Source: Prunus persica (Eukaryota > Streptophyta > Magnoliopsida > Rosales > Rosaceae). From it: 64,000 nt of DNA. Below, piece after piece: positions 21,905 to 32,101 of the stretch. The notes below the pieces were generated by a model. The model worked only from the letters and a program-made list of their open reading frames with translations. It had not been told where the DNA came from and searched no databases. A program made the translations under genes and the position numbers. The DNA is taken from positions 1,602,854 to 1,666,853 of the forward strand of contig NC_034014.1 of NCBI RefSeq assembly GCF_000346465.2, given 5' to 3'. Every line of letters begins with the position of its first letter. Position 1 is the first letter of the stretch.

Positions 21905-24280
21905 TTATGAAAGAGGAGGTGGAGCTGAGACTTCAACAGTTCCTTCAAGCATCAGTGTGACTTTCTTCATGGTGGGTCTGAGTGATGGATCCTCCTGAAT
22001 GCACCATATTGCAATCATCACATACTTCTCCATCTCGTTGATGTCATTGATTTCCTCCTCATCATTCTTGAAGAGCCAGTGCAGCTTCTTTTGCATATAG
22101 CAATCATATGCCCAATCAGCTAGTATCATTTCATCTTCATTGTCTGCCACTTCTACAAAATGCTTCCGGCAGAAAATAATCTCTAACAACAAAATGCCAT
22201 AGCTGTAAACATCAACCTTGACTGTGATAGGTAAGCTTCTGAACCATTCAGGGGCCACATACCCTCTGGTTCCCCTGATAGCAGTCATGCTTCGAGTCTG
22301 GTCCAATCTCAAAAGCTTCGCTAATCCGAAGTCAGAAATTCTTGCTGTGAAACAGTCATCAAGAAGAATGTTTTGAGGCTTGATGTCACAATGAACAATT
22401 TGGCTGCTGCATTCCTCATGCAAATACAAAAGCCCACTTGCAATTCCCAAGGCAATTTGCCTTCTCTGGTACCAGTTTGGCATTGATTCTCCAAAGAGTA
22501 AGCCTGCTAGAGAGCCATTGCTCATAAACTCATATACAAGAATTCGGTGCTCCCCCTCGTTACAAAATCCAAGTAGCTGGACTAAATTTCGGTGATTTGT
22601 TCTGCCAATAGCACTCACTTCAGCTTTGAATTCCAAATCATTTTCTCTGACCTTAGCGTCTAAACGTTTGACAGCAACACACCTTCCAGTATCAGACGCT
22701 AAAACTCCTTTAAAAACTGTTGCAGAAGCACCACGTCCTATTTCGTCCTTGAATTCGTTCGTAGCTTTTTTTAGCTCCTCATAAGTGAAATCCTTCAAAT
22801 TCATGCCTGACATGACTGGGTGAGGTTGATTGACCTTTGCTTTTCTAGAATAGACGCGAGAAACAACCAAATAGGTTATTAATGGTAGGAGGATGTTCAG
22901 GACCCCCGAGCTACTCATGAGCACTGATCCAACAAGTATCAGAGTTGAATTATCTTTCTTTTTTGTGATTGCACCTCCACCTGGCCTTAAAGTAGAGTTG
23001 TCTTTCCCAAATTTGATCAGAGCTTTTGCATTAACACTAGGGTCAATCATCCCATTCGAAAAAGGGAGTCTCTTCTTGAAACAGTGTCCACCGGAGTTGA
23101 CAATTGCAACAGCACAAAAACAATCATCTAGGCAATTCTGTCTGCACCAATTCTCAGGTACCTCCGTAAAATGCTCATAATCTCCATGAGGAAAATTTGT
23201 GGTTTGCATGACTTCAAAGTCAAAAAGATGCTCTGGTGAGACCTGGTCACAACTTTGTGGAACAAAGTTTTGTTTACATCCTTTGCGCACATCGTTTGGA
23301 TCAATAGAGGTGTAACCACGAGGGCAGTCGCAATTTGGTCCGTCCTCTCCACGGCTACATAAGCTGTTGAATCCACATGCACCACCGCCCATCTCTCCCG
23401 CAACTGAAAAACAGATATTTTCAGGTATGGAAACTGCAGTAGACCAAGCCTTGGGTTCAGCAATCGAGCTAGCACTTTTAGGATACAAATAGTGCCTCAA
23501 AACTCCATCATACCCTAAAGTTACTCTTTGGTAGTAATTTTGTGTTGAAACTGAAGTTTGTAATATGGTTTTTAGTACGCTTCCATTCCTGGATACAACG
23601 TAAATGGGGCCAGACTGGTTGAAGATGACCTGAAATCCAATATTTGTAGTTTCGGCTGACCAATAAGCAGAATAGGCATAGTCTTGTGGGAAATTCGTAG
23701 TGTTAAGCACGAGATTTCCATCAGATTGTAGTGCAAACAGGAATCTACCTCTTGAGTAATTTGTAGCCGTGTAGCGAGCATAGAGGTTGCTGTTTTGATT
23801 TAGAGTCTGTGTTGGCAGGATTGTATCAGTTGGTTGATCAAAACTCTGCCACAACGTGCTTGAACTTTGGTTGGCCAGCACGAAATTTCCAGTGTCTAGC
23901 ATGGCTGCATAGGCAACTCCAGTACCAGCAGATTCAGCATACCATATTCTCTTGCCAGTTGCATCATTAAGCATAAACTGGCCATCACTTGTAAGTTCAA
24001 CTTGGGATCCTTGTGGCACAAGATTATTCCCATTGGCTGACCAGACAATTGTTCTCTCTGTTATCTTATTGAACCAGATGGCCAGTAAGAACCCATCTTT
24101 TCCAATCTGTTGAAATCCAAAAGCAAATTCACCAGATGGTGATGCCCACGATGAGTTATCGTCATTTCGTGCAGTGAGGGATGAGCCTAAAGATATGTTT
24201 CTGGATGTTTGAGCTATGGTGGAATATGGGAGAATCATGAAAAGGAAGAAGCAGAGAAGATCGAGCACGGAAAAAACCAT
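21905..24280 (-). CDS. G-type lectin S-receptor-like Ser/Thr kinase, gene A (791 aa, intact)
   Basis: Single exon with the same plan as D. Signal peptide 1-24 (LLCFFLFMILPYSTIAQ). B-lectin region about 30-155 (SPSGEFAFGF, MLDTGNFVLA, WQSFDQPTDTILPTQ). EGF-like region about 290-336 (GACGFNSLC, CDCPRGYTSIDPND). PAN-like region about 344-422 (WCRQNCLDDCFCAVAI). Transmembrane helix about 446-474. Kinase about 514-785: GRGASATVFKG 515-525, K538, HCDIKPQN 630-637, DFG 650-652, GYVAPEW 673-679. It is non-RD (HCD). The ATG at 24280 is chosen because it opens the signal peptide. The protein ends SAPPPLS, a few residues shorter than D because the frame hits TAA earlier. It lies head-to-head with P1 (start-to-start about 1.5 kb). 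Highly similar to C and to the retained part of B. Presumed plasma-membrane receptor; ligand unknown. Confidence 0.95.
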   Translation of the reverse strand: MVFSVLDLLCFFLFMILPYSTIAQTSRNISLGSSLTARNDDNSSWASPSGEFAFGFQQIGKDGFLLAIWFNKITERTIVWSANGNNLVPQGSQVELTSDGQFMLNDATGKRIWYAESAGTGVAYAAMLDTGNFVLANQSSSTLWQSFDQPTDTILPTQTLNQNSNLYARYTATNYSRGRFLFALQSDGNLVLNTTNFPQDYAYSAYWSAETTNIGFQVIFNQSGPIYVVSRNGSVLKTILQTSVSTQNYYQRVTLGYDGVLRHYLYPKSASSIAEPKAWSTAVSIPENICFSVAGEMGGGACGFNSLCSRGEDGPNCDCPRGYTSIDPNDVRKGCKQNFVPQSCDQVSPEHLFDFEVMQTTNFPHGDYEHFTEVPENWCRQNCLDDCFCAVAIVNSGGHCFKKRLPFSNGMIDPSVNAKALIKFGKDNSTLRPGGGAITKKKDNSTLILVGSVLMSSSGVLNILLPLITYLVVSRVYSRKAKVNQPHPVMSGMNLKDFTYEELKKATNEFKDEIGRGASATVFKGVLASDTGRCVAVKRLDAKVRENDLEFKAEVSAIGRTNHRNLVQLLGFCNEGEHRILVYEFMSNGSLAGLLFGESMPNWYQRRQIALGIASGLLYLHEECSSQIVHCDIKPQNILLDDCFTARISDFGLAKLLRLDQTRSMTAIRGTRGYVAPEWFRSLPITVKVDVYSYGILLLEIIFCRKHFVEVADNEDEMILADWAYDCYMQKKLHWLFKNDEEEINDINEMEKYVMIAIWCIQEDPSLRPTMKKVTLMLEGTVEVSAPPPLS

Positions 24281-24388
24281 GGTAAGATGAGCGTTTTGCT
24301 ACAGCCTACTAGGAGTGAGATGTATTTAGTATATGGTGAGATGCTTATTTCCTGTCCCCCCCCGCCCTAAAAGAGGCATTTTTTTTTA

Positions 24389-24739
24389 GGGAGATTCACT
24401 ATTATACCCAATATGGGGGCCCAAATTATAAAAATACTCTACATAAAATAGACTTTAGAAACACACCCAAAACCCATTTACAACATAACAAAAAAGCTTT
24501 TAACTTCTTATAAATTACAAAACTGCCATCAATTTCTTAAAACAAGCCCAACCCCAAAATCTCATAAAAATACCCAAAACACTCAATAGGGCATCAAAGT
24601 AATTTAATAATCAATATTAAATTCAATAAGGCCAGCTATCATTTTTTTGGGTTTTTTTTGGGTTTGTTTATAGGAATTCAATTGTGTAGGGTTTATTTAT
24701 AATATTAGTGCTAGAAATGGGTATATCACTAAATATCTC
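24389..24739. mobile_element. MITE inserted upstream of gene A (about 350 bp, 9-bp TSD)
   Basis: It is present only in unit 1. Units 2 and 3 read straight through at this place. It is flanked by TTTTTTTTA at 24380-24388 and 24740-24748, a 9-bp target duplication (though T-rich). Imperfect inverted termini are GGGAGATTCACTATTATACC and its counterpart ending TGGGTATATCACTAAATATC. A 9-bp duplication suggests Mutator-like mobilisation. Confidence 0.7.
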
Positions 24740-24750
24740 TTTTTTTTACA

Positions 24751-25159
24751 AGAGCATCTACAATCATGCTCTTTATTTTTTAGTTAAAATTTAGCTAAAA
24801 ACACACAAAAGTTATTTTAGGAGCTCTCTATAAAATTTCAACTTCAATCATACTCTCTGGTTTAGGGAGTCGTAAATGCCAGAATTATATTTTAATTCAA
24901 CATAAATGGTCCATCTATATGAAAAAAAAATATAAAAATGGACAATATTGATTAAAGGTTTAAAAATATTCATTAAATAGGGTAGCATTAAATGATAGGG
25001 AGCCACTAAGAGTTCATTATCTCTCCTCATATTTAGGAGTTCCTAGAGGTCTCTCTATTTTAGGAGCTGGATAGGGAGCATGGTTGGAGATGGGTTTTCT
25101 TACTTCCTCCCTAAATTTTATCTAAGGAGGTGGTTTAGAGAAACCATTGTAAATGCTCT
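24751..25159. mobile_element. MITE, AGAGCATCTACAATCATGCTC termini, unit 1 copy
   Basis: About 409 bp, starting AGAGCATCTACAATCATGCT and ending CCATTGTAAATGCTCT, i.e. inverted AGAGCATnTACAATnnT termini. The same element lies at the same place in unit 2 (42816-43224) and as an internally deleted copy in unit 3 (54938-55099). The termini recall plant hAT-type MITEs. No coding frame. No clear target duplication. Confidence 0.7.
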
Positions 25160-25375
25160 AAACCCCTCGTTGGGTTGCAGCCAATTTTGAACATTATGCT
25201 CTAACTCCCTCATTGGGCTCTAACCCCCTCATTGGGTTGCGGCCAATTTTGAACATCATGCTCTAACCCCCTCATTGGGTTTCAGCTCTAACCCCCTCAC
25301 TGGGTTGCAGCCAATTTTGAACATTATGCTCTAACCCCTTCATTGGGTTGCAGCCAATTTTGAACATTCAAAATT
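25155..25375. repeat. 43-bp tandem repeat (CTCTAACCCCCTCATTGGGTTG...), unit 1
   Basis: About four full and two partial copies of a unit reading CTCTAACCCCCTCATTGGGT then TGCAGCCAATTTTGAACATTATG. The same place has fewer copies in unit 2 (about 43220-43395) and a single copy in unit 3 (about 55098-55140) and upstream of D (about 20741-20785). Confidence 0.8.
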
Positions 25376-26057
25376 GACTGCGATCTTAGAGGGAAAAAGA
25401 TGTTATTTTCATCATCTGTACTCCATGAATGGCCATAGATCATTCAATCAAACCCATGAATTTTTTATGACCACACAATTTCCAGCAATTATTGGGGCAA
25501 TAATGTCTGTCAGTTTGCGTATGTTTCTGTGAGCGTCTGTATTTAATTTAATTTTTTTTAAAAATATTTATTAAAAAGGAATAAACATTATTATATATAT
25601 TTATAAGTAATTATCTTAGATATAGATATTGTTTTACTATTCCAGTAATTATAAGCATTTTATTTTATTTATTTTATTTTTAAATTTTTTTATATGTTCA
25701 ATTGAATAAGAGGCTTTGTTTTAATATATATCATTATTGTCTTAGAATGTATTATAAAACTTACAGAAACATATCTTTAGGCTCATCCCTTCTCTACTTC
25801 ATCCTTTTCTTGTTTGTCCCTTGTTCTACCACAGCTCGAACTTACAGAAACATTTCTTTAGGCTCATCCCTCACTGCACTAAATGATGACAACTCATCAT
25901 GGCAATCACCATCTGGTTTGCTTTCGGTTTTGGACAGATTGGAAAGGATGGCTTCCTACTAGCCATCTGGTTCAACAAGATAACCGAGAAAACCATTGTG
26001 TGGTCAGCCAATGGGGATAATCTTGTCCCACAAGGATCCAAAGTTGAACTCACTGCA

Positions 26058-26759
26058 TGTTTGTGCAAATAATCTCACGGGAGAATATTCGCTTCTAGAT
26101 CCTTCAACCTTCGATCTTCCTTCTCTCTCTTCCTCGATTCCTGTAAAAAAGACTGGAGTAAATAGACCACACCCGGGGGGTGTTGGCCAAAGGCCCTCCG
26201 ATGCCTAAGTTAGTTCGAGTGTTTGTAGGAAAACATTAGCTAAGCAAAGGGTACGGAGTTTTATGTAGGGTGTAAACCGGGTGGCCGGAGCCGTGTGTGG
26301 TGGCCGGAGCCGTGGGGAGAAAATATGGAGAGTGGAGAGGGAGAGAGAGCTTCGGGTCTTTTTCTCGGGTATAAGGAGTAGGTTTAGATGTACCTTGAAT
26401 GATGAATGAGGTTGTCTATTTATAGGAGCCTCGGGGCTAGGGTTTCGTAGGAATCGAGTTGGGCCTGATAATATCTGAATTAAATATATATTATCTCTTA
26501 AGAAGATAATATCTGAATTAAATGATATTATCTCTTAAAAAGATAATATATGATTTAAATGATATTATCTTCTCTTTATTAGGATAATATCTTAATTAAT
26601 GATATTATCTCTTTAAATAAAGATAATATCATATTAATTAAGATATTTATCACAATTAATTAATTAGCCAGATAAACTGGTTTAATTAATTAATTAAAGA
26701 GATAATCTTCTTTTCCACGTGGCGTGCCCTGATTGGAGACGAAAATATATGCTCCCACA
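26058..26759 (-). repeat. LTR of gag-only gypsy element (3' LTR in element orientation)
   Basis: 702 bp, TGTTTGTGCAA...GCTCCCACA on the plus strand. The interior is rich in GATAATATC/GATATTATC palindromic text (26469-26710). The minus strand carries CTATAAATAG (about 26412-26424), a TATA-like promoter. Confidence 0.92.
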
Positions 26760-27566
26760 AATGCCCCCCAGCTTCTGCGTGGCGCTTGTGCGGCAGGTAG
26801 GAGATGAAATTATTTTTTTTTTTGTACTCTCCAACTTTGTTTGGGCTTTCTTCTGTGAGTTGGACTCCTTTTGCAGATCGGATTCTCAATTGGTGTCGAC
26901 TTCTGACTGTAGTTGGAGTTGGATTCCCAGTAGGAATGAGCTTGTGATTCCTTCTTGACCCGGGTTGTCCAACTTGTATAAATACAGGGCTTCTCTTCAC
27001 TCTTTCTCACATCGCAAACTTAATTTCTCTACTTTCTAGCTTGAGAAAGATATTGGAGAATTTTGTACTGCTTGTCGAAGAGAGGAGTTGCCGTGCATCC
27101 CAAAGTAAGTCGAGCACGTAAATATTTTCTTCATCTTCCCTTTTTCGCGGCGAAGACTAGCTGGGTGGGACCAGGCTGGTTGACGATGTGACTGACGGCC
27201 GAAGACGGTTGGAGCGGCGGTGGCCGCTGGTTGCTACTGAGTGAGTATTGGAAAAAAGTTGGTGGTCTGCCCCCTGCCCAAGGTGTTGAGAGATGGAAGC
27301 AGAATGGTCCAGTCTCTGATGATCTGCGGCTGGGTAGGAGGAGTGTTCTGCCGGACCCTCATAAAGAAGGAAGGCTGATGTCAAGTAGGAGCTGTTCCCC
27401 CATCGTCAGCTAGGGTTAAACATCTCGTTGGTGCAAATAGCAAGTAGATTGGCGATATGCGCAATATTCGGGATGTTCCACTCAAGCCTCCTGCAGACAA
27501 GCTTGGAGACCGTGATCTGCTATGTAAAGTAGTCCGTGCGCGATCTAGTTCACCTGCTGTGAGGCA
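26760..27566 (+). promoter_or_regulatory. antisense promoter-like region inside the gag-only element
   Basis: On the strand opposite to gag, TATAAATA at 26977-26984 is followed by a leader-like stretch (TTCTCTTCACTCTTTCTCAC) and, at about 27100, a donor-like CAAA|GTAAGTCG. Downstream the antisense reading frame begins near 27567. This arrangement looks like a complete transcription start for an antisense transcript. No expression evidence is available from sequence alone. Confidence 0.45.
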
Positions 27567-28083
27567 ATGAGATGTAGATATTATTCTTCAAAGTTCGGTC
27601 GTCTGCACCAGTCAAAGGATGGAGGTCGAACTAGGAGGTTTTCTCATCTACCCAACCATCATGATCCAGTAGTTGAGTCACGAGCAGTCAAGCGTGAAGT
27701 AGATTCAGCGTCGTTGACTCATTTGGAGGTGAGGATGGTGGCGACCAAGAAGACGAGATAGTCACCTGCCCGAGCTGAGGGCTCTTCTGCAACGTCAGCG
27801 ACTAATCCCAAGGTGGACAAGTTTACCCCTATAGAGGATGCAGGCATGCCTGATCTGCTCAAGACGAACTTTCTGTCAAGTCCATCCACTTGTGCTGAGC
27901 TGGTTGATCAAATCCGTAAGGCTGGCGATCTTGGTCTTTTCTCAAGTCTTTCCTTGGGAAAACAAAGGGAAGCAACATTTCACCTGCTTCGAAAAAGAGG
28001 TGGTGGAAGATATCGCGAATCATGCAGGTGGAGTTGCTGAGAGCGTGGTTGATCAGGCGGATGCGGAAGAGACTGCCGATTAA
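27567..28083 (+). pseudogene. decayed antisense ORF in the gag-only element
   Basis: Plus-strand coding-like text runs opposite to gag between the gag end and the 3' LTR. One frame holds 27567-27761, then a TAG (27759-27761), then resumes in the same frame through EGSSATSATN, KFTPIEDAGMPDLLKTNF and QIRKAGDLGLFSSLSLGKQ. After a 1-base shift near 27985 it continues as FEKEVVEDIANHAGGVAESV and ends AEETAD at TAA 28081-28083. I do not recognise a domain. The position (antisense, just before the 3' LTR) matches the antisense ORF of the Tat-like element at the end of this window and additional ORFs reported in Tat-lineage elements. Confidence 0.5.
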
Positions 28084-28296
28084 AGATCTCCTGCTGGCGT
28101 CTCGAAGTAGATGAAGGCTCATTTATTTCTTTTCAGCTTTTGTAGTCTGCTCTCTGTTTAGAATAATTGGTCTTGTTTGACCATCTTCTTTTAGTTGAAC
28201 TTGGCCGGTTTGATCACTTTGCTATGGAAATTTCAGTTGTTTTTTTTTAATAACTTCAATTCGCATAGTGTCTTGTGAATTGCTTGAGTGTTTCTG

Positions 28297-29429
28297 ACTC
28301 GTGGCATGTTTAGCCTACGTCTGGAGACGTGTCGATGAGAATGACTCGTGAGAGTAGCCTACGTCCGGGGACGTGTCGATGATATTAACCCATTTTGCCT
28401 ATGTCCGGAGACGTGTCGGTAAGAGTGGCCCGTTTGGCCCGTTTGGCCTACGCTCGGAGACGTGTCGATAAGGGTGACCTGTTTGGCCTACACCCAGAGA
28501 CGTGTCGATGAGTGTGGCCCGTTTTGTCTACGTCAGGAGAAGTGTCGATGAGGGTGACCCGTTTGGCCTACTCCCAGAGACGTATCGATGAATGTGACCC
28601 GTTTGGCCTACGTCCGGAGACGTGTCGATGAGTGTGGCTCGTTTGGCCTACGTCAGGAGACGTGTCGATGAGGGTGACCCGTTTGGCCTATGCCCGAAGA
28701 CGTGTCGATGAATGTGACCCGTTTGGCCTACGTCCGGAGACGTGTCGATGAGTGTGGCCCGTTTGGCCTACGTCAGGAGACGTGTCGATGAGGGTGACCC
28801 GTTTGGCCTACGTCCGGAGACGTGTCGATGAGTGTGGCCCGTTTGGCCTACGTCAGGAGACGTGTCGATGAGGGTGACCCGTTTGGCCTACGTCCGGAGA
28901 CGTGTCGATGAGTGTGGCCTGTTTGGCCTACGTCAGGAGACGTGTCGATGAGAGTGGCATGTTTGGCCTACGCCCGGAGACGTGTCGATGAATGTGACCC
29001 GTTTGGCCTACGTCCGGAGACGTGTCGATGAGTGTGGCCCGTTTGGCCTACGTCAGGAGACGTGTCAATGAGAGTGGCCTGTTTGGCCTACGCCCGGAGA
29101 CGTGTCGATGAATGTGACCCGTTTGGCCTACGTCCGGAGACGTGTCGATGAGTGTGGCCCGTTTGGCCTACGTCAAGAGACGTGTCGATGAGAGTGGCCC
29201 GTTTGGCCTACGCCCGGAGACGTGTCGATGAATGTGACCCGTTTGGCCTACGTCCAGAGACGTGTCGATGAGTGTGGCCCGTTTGGCCTACGTCAAGAGA
29301 CGTGTCGATGATGGTGACCCGTTTGGCCTACGCCCGGAGACGTGTCGATGGATGTGACCCGTTTGGCCTACGTCCGGAGACGTGTCGATGAGGGTGACCC
29401 GTTTGGCCTACGCCTGGAGACGTGTCAAT
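28297..29429. repeat. 40-bp tandem repeat array, about 28 units
   Basis: The consensus unit is CGTGTCGATGAGTGTGGCCC followed by GTTTGGCCTACGTCAGGAGA. Units differ mainly in GTCCGG/GTCAGG/GCCCGG and AGTGTGGCCC/AATGTGACCC/AGGGTGACCC, and variants recur with a period of two or three units (80 or 120 bp). The left edge units (28297-28440) are the most divergent. It lies between gag and the 3' LTR of the element. Ogre/Tat elements are known to carry such arrays at this position. Confidence 0.92.
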
Positions 29430-29791
29430 CGCTTTTGTGAACACTCCATTGGAAGGAAAAGCTTGAACTTGTATTGATGTCTGTGTGACTACATTGCTTT
29501 ATTGAACAAAAAGATGAGCTTGCATGAGTAACATCAAAAGTAACTTGTCTTCAATGGAGGTGAGGGAGACTTAGGTGCCTGCTTAGAGCCTAACTGATAG
29601 GTGAAGAGTTTCATGGATAGTCCCCCTGGAGGTGATGGGCATTCCATTGCCTTGGAACTTCCTTCCATTGAAAGATGATGAAAGGTTTGTTTTCCATAAC
29701 TTGGTAGCTAGTGACGGCTTGGAAGGCGAAAGTCGCGTGCTTGATATTTCTCTTCTGTCCCCTGGTGGTCAGCCCGGGCTCTTAGAGTAAG

Positions 29792-32005
29792 CTAGGATCG
29801 TGTTGATCCATATGACTTTTTTCGTGGAGGCTCATTGTTAGTTGCGTCACAATCCTTGATTTGTTGAATAGCCCCCCTTAAGATGAATTCCGTGCAATGG
29901 CCGTCTCTGACTAGATCTTCGAGGTACCTTTTCCAGGCGAAGCAGTCGTTTGTGTAATGACCATACCCTTCATGGAATGTGCAGTATCTACTGGTATCCT
30001 TCTTGGTTAGGTTTCCCTTTAAAGGTGATGGTTTCTTCAACCAAGGCATGTCATTTACTTGGGCTAGGATCTGGTGTATCGGGATATTGAACTTGGTGTA
30101 GCTCTCTGTTGCTCGAGCACCTTCCTGAGGCTGTGATCTGCGCTTGCCGTTCTCTTTGCTTGCCTGCTTAGCTGCTTGATCAGCCTTCTTCGCGGCAATC
30201 TGGTCGTCGTCCCATAGTGCGTAGCGCTCTGCTGTAGCAAAGACTTCTATCAATGTTTGGCGGGGAGAGATGGTCAGCTCGCGATACAGCTCACATTCAA
30301 TTGGCAACCCCCTCTTGAAGGCGGAGGATGCAATTTGGTCATCACATCCTACAATGTTTGCCCTCTCTACTTTGAACCTCTTGATGTAGTCTCGGAGGGA
30401 TTCATCGGACTTCTTGTGCACGTTGAACAGATGGTCAGGGTTGATCATCCGATAAGAAGTGTACTCTTTGGTGAAGACATAAGCAAGCTCCTTGAAGCTG
30501 CTGATCGACCCGAATGACAGGGTGTGGAACCAGTCCTGAGCTGCTCCTCGCAAAGTCATTGCAAAGACCTTGCACATTAACGCGTCTTCAGTTTTGTGTA
30601 GGATCATAAGGCTCTTGAAATACTTTAGATGGCTTTCGGGATCGGAATCCCCTTTGAAGCATGTGAAAGATGGCGTTGAGAATCGTTTTGAGGGAGCAGC
30701 TTGCTCGATTTCGGTGGTGAAAGGTGAGGAGTTTGCTTGGTCAACCTCCATGCGTAGTGCATCTTCAAAATTTCCTCCAATCTTTAAGTCTCGAAGTCGG
30801 TTATTCACAAGCATCTCAACGTCTTCTGCACGCATGGCTAGTCGGTCGCGTTGATGGCCTTCGTGATTTAGACGATGTTGATTGACTTCCTCATTGGCTT
30901 GCGAGGGTCGACCTTCTCGGTTGCGCTGTCTAGGCGGCGTGTTGGTGGACTGCGCTTGTGAGGGATTTCCAGTAGTTTGGCAACGAGAATTGGTTCTTCG
31001 AGAGCGAGTAGCAGAGCGCCTTTCTTCACGGTCCTCATTGTGATGATTGTCGAGTTGACCTCCCTGGGGGCCTATCCATTCGTGAATATTTCTCTGTGAG
31101 CTAGCAGCCGAGCGCCTTTCTTCTCGATCCTCGTCTCGATGGCCGTCAAGTTGACCTCCCTGGGAGCCTAGCCTTTCATGAACGTCTTCATGCTGGCCCA
31201 GGCGAGCGTGGATGTCAGGTCTTGGGCCCAGCCTATCGCGCACGTTGGTCCTTAAATTCAATCTGGATGGGAAACTTCGTCTGCTCTGAGTGTGGCTTGC
31301 GGATGCTTGCGACATGTCCGCGAACTGATCTCGTTGTTGTGCATTTCCTTGTCTGCTTACTCCTGCTCGACCTGCTTGGTTCCCACCGAACTGCCTATCG
31401 GCGCGTTCGTTTATCCATCTCTCTTCGCCCTGTTGTCCAAGGCCAAGGTTTTGAGCCAAGTTTATTTGATTGAGGAATTGCCTCATCAAATTGTTTTGGT
31501 CGTCCATTCTCTGAGTTAGCTAGTCAACTCTCAGATTAAGGTCTACTTGACTTCGTGGATCGAGAGGAGAGAAATGTGTAGAGCCCAATTGCACACGGGC
31601 TAGGTTTTCGTTGGATGTGTGCGTGGGAGCATGCGTCGAGCGTGGAGGCAATGGAGGGAATGGTTGAAGTTGCTCCAAGATTGGGCCAAAGTCGGCGGTG
31701 GTAGTGAGCCCAACTAGATGTGAGGTTCCACCATGCTCAACGGTGGTGCTATGAAGGTGGCTAGGTCCGGCCATGGGGCCTTGAGATGGTATGACGGCGG
31801 CGGAGGCCGGTGCGGTGGTCCTCACTGCGAGTCCGGCAGGTGGCACGGTGGTTCCAGTCACAAGGGGTGGCTGCTGAGGGTTCATGGCGGCGAGAGGTGG
31901 TGGGGCCGCCATGTTGATCGCAGGATCGTGGGAGGAGTAGCTTTGGGCCGTCACGGATTGAGCCATAGAGGCGGTTTTGCTCCTCGTGCGCTTGCTTCCA
32001 ACCAT
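29792..32005 (-). pseudogene. gypsy gag with one premature stop
   Basis: The frame opens at ATG 32003-32005 (MVGSKRTRSK) and would be 738 codons. It is broken by one in-frame TAG at 31520-31522, after which the same frame is open to TAG at 29792. The N-terminal third is proline-rich and disordered. The middle has an arginine-rich and repeat-like part (QGGQLDGHRDEDREERRSA repeated as QGGQLDNHHNEDREERRSA). Then comes the retrotransposon gag core (SDPESHLKYFKSL, AAQDWFHTL, SLRDYIKRFKVE, ERYALWDDDQ), and last a Cys/His motif (CTFHEGYGHYTNDC). Gag forms the particle that packages element RNA. A single stop in an otherwise open 2.2-kb frame, together with near-identical LTRs, suggests a young copy; the stop is consistent with one C-to-T change. 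Confidence 0.88.
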
Positions 32006-32101
32006 GGTTGTTTGGAAGGCTTCGGTGGATTGAAAAATAGGAGGAACGGATTCCTTGAGCACGCGTTGAGTATAACTCGTGCTCTCAATGAAAGCACCAA
32101 A

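Noticed and set aside
28297..29429. CRISPR-like look of the 40-bp repeat array
   Set aside because: Plant nuclear context, no unique spacers between repeats, units directly abut; it is a tandem repeat inside an LTR element.
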